This document shows, piece by piece, positions 60,119-64,000 of a DNA stretch of 64,000 nt. Each line of letters opens with the position of its first letter. Positions within the stretch are counted from its first letter, which is position 1. This stretch comes from Calorimonas adulescens (lineage in GTDB: Bacteria; Bacillota; Thermoanaerobacteria; Thermoanaerobacterales; UBA4877): contig NZ_VTPS01000004.1 in assembly GCF_008274215.1 (NCBI RefSeq), forward strand, positions 62,001-126,000, in the 5' to 3' direction. A model generated the notes under the pieces. It was not told where the DNA came from. It was given only the letters and a program-made list of their open reading frames with translations, and did not search any database. Position numbers and translations under genes: made by a program.

Positions 60119-61519
60119 ATGGGTGAGAGTGTATATGATAACAGATGGTACATACTGGCTGCTGTAATGTTTGGGAGTATGCTGGCCCCTATAGATGGAA
60201 GCGTGGTAAATATTGCAATGCCAACTTTATCCAACTATTTTAAAGTGGATATGCTAGTGGTGAGCTGGGTTTCGATGGCATACCTTCTTACAGTCAGCAG
60301 CCTGGTAATGACTTTTGGGAGACTGGGCGATATATATGGCTATAAAAGGATATACCAATATGGGCTGCTGCTTTTTACGCTGGCATCTCTGGGGTGCAGC
60401 CTTTCAAGCGGGATATATATGCTTATAGCCCTTAGAGTAGTACAAGCTCTGGGAGCGTGCATGCTGCTGGCGATGGCACCTGCTATCATAACCTATGTGT
60501 TTCCTTCAAATGAGAGGGGCAAGGCACTAGGCTTTAACGGTATGTCTGTAGCTGTCGGCCTGGCCATAGGACCCAGCCTAGGCGGGTTTTTAATTTCTAC
60601 ACTGGGATGGCCGGCCATATTCTACATAAATATACCCATAGGACTCATAGCATTTTTGTGGGGGAGGGCCATTATACCCGAAAATTTTGAAAAAAAAGAT
60701 GAAAGATTTGACCTGGTAGGAGCCGGCCTGGCCTTTCTGATGCTTTTCTCACTTCTTCTGTATATAAACCAGGGTGGTAATATAGGATGGCTATCTTATG
60801 ATGGCATTATACTTATATCCTTGTTTGTTGTAAGTCTGATGTTCTTTATATACATTGAAAGCAAAATTAAGGAACCCATGCTTGACATAAGCCTTTTTAA
60901 GATACGTTCATTTACTGCCGGTACAATCGGTGCTCTTTTAAACTTTTCTGGGCAATATATAATGACCTTTTTGACACCCTTTTATCTTTCGTGGAGAGGT
61001 TTGAGCCCAGCAGAGGCAGGCATGGTCATGTCTACCTTTCCTCTTTTCATGCTGTTTATGTCGCCGCTGAGCGGTACACTGTCCGACAGATTTGGATCAA
61101 GGCTGTTGAGTGCGCTCGGGGCTTTCATAAGTGCAGCAGCACTTTTCCTTATGTCTACCTTGAGTGCAGGTACATCCAGAATCTATATAATGGTCATCCT
61201 TGCCATGTTTGGTATTGGCAACGGCATATTTCAATCACCAAATAACAGTTCCGTGATGGGTAGTGTACCAAAACAGAGGTTGGGTATTGCATCTTCCTTT
61301 TTAGCCACCATGAGAAATTCAGGTATGGTCATGGGCGTTGCCCTTGGCAGTGCCGTCTTCAGTTATATGAATCAGTATTTTTTATCTACATTGAATCTTC
61401 CTGGGAATATGCTTTCTTCTTTAGCTTTCATATACGCCATTAGGACATCATATGTAACAGGTGCCATGCTTGACATCGCCTGTACAATTATATCTTTACT
61501 CAAGGACAAAAATTCTTGA
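60119..61519 (+). CDS. DHA2-family MFS multidrug exporter
   Basis: A 466-residue major facilitator with about 14 hydrophobic segments. It has the DHA2 motifs FGSMLAPIDGSVVNIAMPTL (TM1), GRLGDIYGYKRIYQYGLLLFTLASLGCSLS (motif A), RVVQALGACMLLAMAPAII (TM4) and GPSLGGFLISTLGWPAIFYINIPIG (motif C). Proton-driven export of drugs or metabolites is expected. No regulator adjacent. RBS GAGGTGG at 60109-60115. Confidence 0.92.
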   Translation: MGESVYDNRWYILAAVMFGSMLAPIDGSVVNIAMPTLSNYFKVDMLVVSWVSMAYLLTVSSLVMTFGRLGDIYGYKRIYQYGLLLFTLASLGCSLSSGIYMLIALRVVQALGACMLLAMAPAIITYVFPSNERGKALGFNGMSVAVGLAIGPSLGGFLISTLGWPAIFYINIPIGLIAFLWGRAIIPENFEKKDERFDLVGAGLAFLMLFSLLLYINQGGNIGWLSYDGIILISLFVVSLMFFIYIESKIKEPMLDISLFKIRSFTAGTIGALLNFSGQYIMTFLTPFYLSWRGLSPAEAGMVMSTFPLFMLFMSPLSGTLSDRFGSRLLSALGAFISAAALFLMSTLSAGTSRIYIMVILAMFGIGNGIFQSPNNSSVMGSVPKQRLGIASSFLATMRNSGMVMGVALGSAVFSYMNQYFLSTLNLPGNMLSSLAFIYAIRTSYVTGAMLDIACTIISLLKDKNS

Positions 61520-61655
61520 TTTAACTTGTAATATAAGTTGCAGGTTTGAGTATAACTCACGTATTCCACAAAGGCCTGATAACATCAGCGACAGGATGGG
61601 GGTAGAGGTTGGTTGTGGCATGGTATTGTACAAGACCTATTGTGAGCATATATAC

Positions 61656-61684
61656 TTGATAATTTATTAATAAAGTTTTATGAT
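61656..61684 (+). promoter_or_regulatory. promoter of aminotransferase-serA operon
   Basis: TTGATA (61656-61661), 17-bp spacer, TATGAT (61679-61684), 28 bp before the aminotransferase start. Confidence 0.6.
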
Positions 61685-61711
61685 AGTGTGTAATAACAGG
61701 GAGGTATGAAG

Positions 61712-62851
61712 ATGGGAGAGAAGATACTTTTGACACCCGGTCCTACTATGTTGCCTGACAGGGTAAAAAAGGCTATGGAAAGCCAGCCTTTGTTTCACCG
61801 TTCTGATGAGTTCTACAGGATATTTTCCGAATTTAATGAGAGTTTAAAGAGGATATTTAAAACCAGCCAGCCCGTTATAACACTTACATCATCGGGTACA
61901 GGGGGTTTGGAGGCTCTGGTTTCCAATATATTTTCACGCGGAGATAAGGCCCTTGGGGTTACAATTGGAGAATTCGGAGATAGGTTTATTGAGATTGCTG
62001 AGTCATACGGGGTGGAAGTAGATGAACTGAGGTATGAATGGGGGACAGCGGCCAGGCCTGATGATATTGAGAGAAGGGTTAGAAGTAATAGTTATAAGGC
62101 CGTGTTAATTACACATAATGAGACCTCAACCGGTGTGGTGAATGATATTAAAACTATTGCAGAGATATGTCATAGATATAATGTGCTCATACTGGTCGAT
62201 GCTGTAAGCTCACTGGGCGGGCTGGAACTGGATATGGATGGCTGGGGGCTGGACGGGGTGGTAACCTGTTCGCAGAAGTGCCTTATGGGCCCACCAGGCC
62301 TGGCCTTTGTAGCTCTATCTGAGAGAGCATGGCAAGAGACAAAAAAGTCTGACCTGCCGCACTTCTATTTTGACCTGAATAAGGCCAAAAAGGGAACTGA
62401 AAAAATAAATCCTGATACACCATACACACCTGCTGTAAACACTATAATGGCTGCTTACGAGGGATTGAACATGCTGGATAAAAACTTGGATGCGGTATAT
62501 ATAAGGCAAAGGATAATAGGGAATGCGGTAAGAAAGGCTGTTGACCACATTGGCCTTAGGATTTTTGCCAGAGAAAATTATTCTGACTGCATTACAGGTA
62601 TTTACCTTCCTGATGGTATCTCATCTAAGGAGATAATTGACTATATGTACAAAGAAGGGGTTGTGATAGCCTCTGGTCAGGGCAGATATAGAGGTAATGT
62701 AATAAGGCTTGGTCATATGGGATACTGTACAAAAGAGATGCTCATCAAGTGTTTTAATGCCTTGGAAGCCGCCCTGACTGGTTCGGGATTTGAACTGAAG
62801 GCTGGTTTATCGATAGAAACTCTGGATAAAGAATTGGGGGAATTAAGTTGA
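61712..62851 (+). CDS. class V aminotransferase (serine-pyruvate/alanine-glyoxylate type)
   Basis: A 379-residue PLP enzyme. It starts MGEKILLTPGPTMLPDRVKKAM, binds PLP through TLTSSGTGGLEALV and VDAVSSLGG, and the Schiff-base Lys is in TCSQKCLMGPPGLAF. Ends with ARG-type RYRGNVIRLGHMGYC. In organisms that lack SerC, enzymes like this make 3-phosphoserine or serine, and the serA gene overlaps the stop by four bases, so serine biosynthesis is likely. ATG 61712 with GGGAGG 7 bases upstream; ATG 61706 is too close. Confidence 0.92.
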   Translation: MGEKILLTPGPTMLPDRVKKAMESQPLFHRSDEFYRIFSEFNESLKRIFKTSQPVITLTSSGTGGLEALVSNIFSRGDKALGVTIGEFGDRFIEIAESYGVEVDELRYEWGTAARPDDIERRVRSNSYKAVLITHNETSTGVVNDIKTIAEICHRYNVLILVDAVSSLGGLELDMDGWGLDGVVTCSQKCLMGPPGLAFVALSERAWQETKKSDLPHFYFDLNKAKKGTEKINPDTPYTPAVNTIMAAYEGLNMLDKNLDAVYIRQRIIGNAVRKAVDHIGLRIFARENYSDCITGIYLPDGISSKEIIDYMYKEGVVIASGQGRYRGNVIRLGHMGYCTKEMLIKCFNALEAALTGSGFELKAGLSIETLDKELGELS

Positions 62852-64000
62852 AGGTATTGATTGCGGAGAGAATATCAGATGCTGGATTGGATGAACTGAA
62901 AAAAGAAACCGATGTAGAGGTAAGACTGGGCCTCAAGCGAGAAAAGCTTTTAGAAATTATAAAGGATTTTGATGCACTTATAGTGAGGAGTGAGATTAAG
63001 GTAGACAGTGAGCTGATGGAAGCAGCTCCCAATCTGAAGGTTGTAGGAAGAGCAGGTAATGGTATAGACAACATAGACCTTAAAGAGGCTACAAGAAGGG
63101 GTATAATTGTAGTAAACACTCCAGACAGTAATGCTATATCTGCCGCAGAACACACCATAGGTCTTATTATAGCTATAGCAAGGAATATTCCCCAGGCAGC
63201 TCATGCAGTAAAGTCACAGGATTTTCATAGGAACAAATACAAAGGTGTAGAGCTTTATGGAAAGACACTGGGTATAATAGGGCTTGGAAGAATTGGTTCT
63301 CTTGTTGCTAAAAGGATGAAGGCCTTCGAGATGGAGGTTATTGCCTATGACCCGTATATTTCCTCGGAAATATTTGATGAGATTGGTGTTAAAAAAGCAG
63401 AAACTCTGGAAGACCTTTTAAGAAACTCTGATATTATAACCATCCATACTCCAAAGACTCGTGAAACAGTCGGCATGATAGGAGAAAAAGAGCTTGCCAT
63501 TACCAAAAAAGGTGTGAGAATAGTAAACTGTGCAAGGGGTGGACTTATAAATGAAAGGGCACTATGTGAATATCTGAAGTCTGGCCATGTGGCAGCAGCT
63601 GCCATAGATGTTCTTGAAAAGGAGCCATCCTATGAGGGCGATAATACAGGATTTTACAACCCACTTATAGAATTGCCCAATGTAGTCATAACACCTCATC
63701 TGGGTGCATCGACCGTAGAGGCACAGAATAATGTAGGCATAACAGTTGCAAGGGAAGTCCTCTCTGCGCTGAAGGGGCAGTTTACGTCCAATGCCTGTAA
63801 CATCCCATCTATTGACAGGGAAATGCTGGATCTCATAAGACCATATATGAAGCTGGCTGAGATAATGGGGAGTTTTTATTATCAAATAGAAAGTACACCG
63901 GTAAAGACAATAGAGGTGCTCTTCAGCAAAGGGCTTTTAAATACGGAAATACTAACCAATGCTATTCTCATGGGTTTGCTTTACCCCATCGTAGAGGAGA
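62848..64000 (+). CDS. serA: D-3-phosphoglycerate dehydrogenase (3' end outside window)
   Basis: Open to the right edge, 384 codons visible. Substrate domain VVGRAGNGIDNIDLKEATRRGIIVVNTPDSNAISAAEHTIGLI, NAD motif GIIGLGRIGSLVAKRM, catalytic Arg in NCARGGLINERAL, Glu in VLEKEPS and His in ITPHLGAS. The residues beyond 310 (VGITVAREVLSALKGQFTSNACNIPS...) continue into the intervening domain of the long SerA type that ends in ACT. Start is TTG, translationally coupled to the aminotransferase stop (TTGA). Catalyses the first step of serine synthesis. Confidence 0.95.
   Translation, partial: MKVLIAERISDAGLDELKKETDVEVRLGLKREKLLEIIKDFDALIVRSEIKVDSELMEAAPNLKVVGRAGNGIDNIDLKEATRRGIIVVNTPDSNAISAAEHTIGLIIAIARNIPQAAHAVKSQDFHRNKYKGVELYGKTLGIIGLGRIGSLVAKRMKAFEMEVIAYDPYISSEIFDEIGVKKAETLEDLLRNSDIITIHTPKTRETVGMIGEKELAITKKGVRIVNCARGGLINERALCEYLKSGHVAAAAIDVLEKEPSYEGDNTGFYNPLIELPNVVITPHLGASTVEAQNNVGITVAREVLSALKGQFTSNACNIPSIDREMLDLIRPYMKLAEIMGSFYYQIESTPVKTIEVLFSKGLLNTEILTNAILMGLLYPIVEE

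Noticed and set aside
1-64000. CRISPR arrays, insertion sequences, integrases or phage genes
   Set aside because: I looked for regularly spaced direct repeats, transposase-like proteins and target duplications. None was found; the few palindromes listed are single or two-copy elements.

Overview
The window reads as chromosomal DNA of an anaerobic, spore-forming Firmicute of class Clostridia, probably a thermophilic Thermoanaerobacterales/Thermosediminibacterales-type lineage. The pointers are: an ECF transporter module embedded in the ribosomal protein operon, a YtxC-like sporulation protein, T-box and M-box riboswitches, a clostridial crt-hbd-thl-bcd-etfBA butyryl-CoA set, TRAP transporters for organic acids, ferredoxin-type redox proteins, moderate-to-low GC and frequent GTG/TTG starts. 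The species cannot be fixed from the sequence alone.

Layout. 1-6000: end of the ribosomal operon (rpsD partial, rpoA, rplQ), ecfA1-ecfA2-ecfT, truA, rplM-rpsI. 6200-12850: two FadR-type GntR regulators around a two-part NSS amino-acid importer (with a 36-residue small subunit), then a five-gene iron-sulfur flavoprotein dehydrogenase operon (dye-linked proline/glycine/sarcosine dehydrogenase type), ending in a decayed C-terminal stub of ketopantoate reductase. 12885-15708: CorA-type channel (minus) and yhdT-panF pantothenate symporter. 16124-17476: ArsR-controlled minus-strand cluster of a NifX-like protein, a ferredoxin and an HdrA-N-like Cys-rich protein, with the same 21-bp operator twice. 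17685-18096: tRNA operon Asp-Phe-Gly-Cys. 18260-20888: response regulator/GGDEF-like protein, a DUF6873-like protein and YtxC.

21024-35050 is a 14-kb sugar-acid catabolic island: IclR regulator with palindromic operators, DctPQM TRAP importer, FAH-family hydrolase, two 2-hydroxyacid dehydrogenases, KDG kinase, KDPG aldolase, two IlvD/Edd dehydratases, a LarA-like epimerase candidate and a DapA-family aldolase. Together they can take up an aldonate, epimerise and dehydrate it to a 2-keto-3-deoxy acid, phosphorylate and cleave it to pyruvate. The island lies between ytxC and thrS, which are neighbours in Bacillus. 35063-43600: T-box-thrS, CobD-like aminotransferase, infC (ATC start, L20-type leader)-rpmI-rplT, Ktr K+ uptake, SpoU methylase; then a TAXI-type TRAP system to 46058.

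46095-48935 (minus) is the most interesting locus: promoter, M-box Mg2+ riboswitch, a 30-codon leader ORF beginning Met-Asp-Pro-Asp, a soluble MgtE-N/CBS protein with no MgtE membrane domain, and an NRAMP permease whose metal-site motifs are altered (DPGN to DDAGG; MPH to APW). This looks like a two-part Mg2+ importer with riboswitch, leader-peptide and protein-level sensing. 49018-53782: ECF sigma factor/anti-sigma/SIMPL protein, tandem FMN-binding lipoprotein, CsaA-like protein, polysaccharide deacetylase lipoprotein. 53921-59982: butyryl-CoA synthesis genes, with two copies of a structured ~50-nt element, one in front of bcd and one after etfA. 60119 to the end: DHA2 MFS exporter, class V aminotransferase and serA (cut by the window edge), probably serine biosynthesis.
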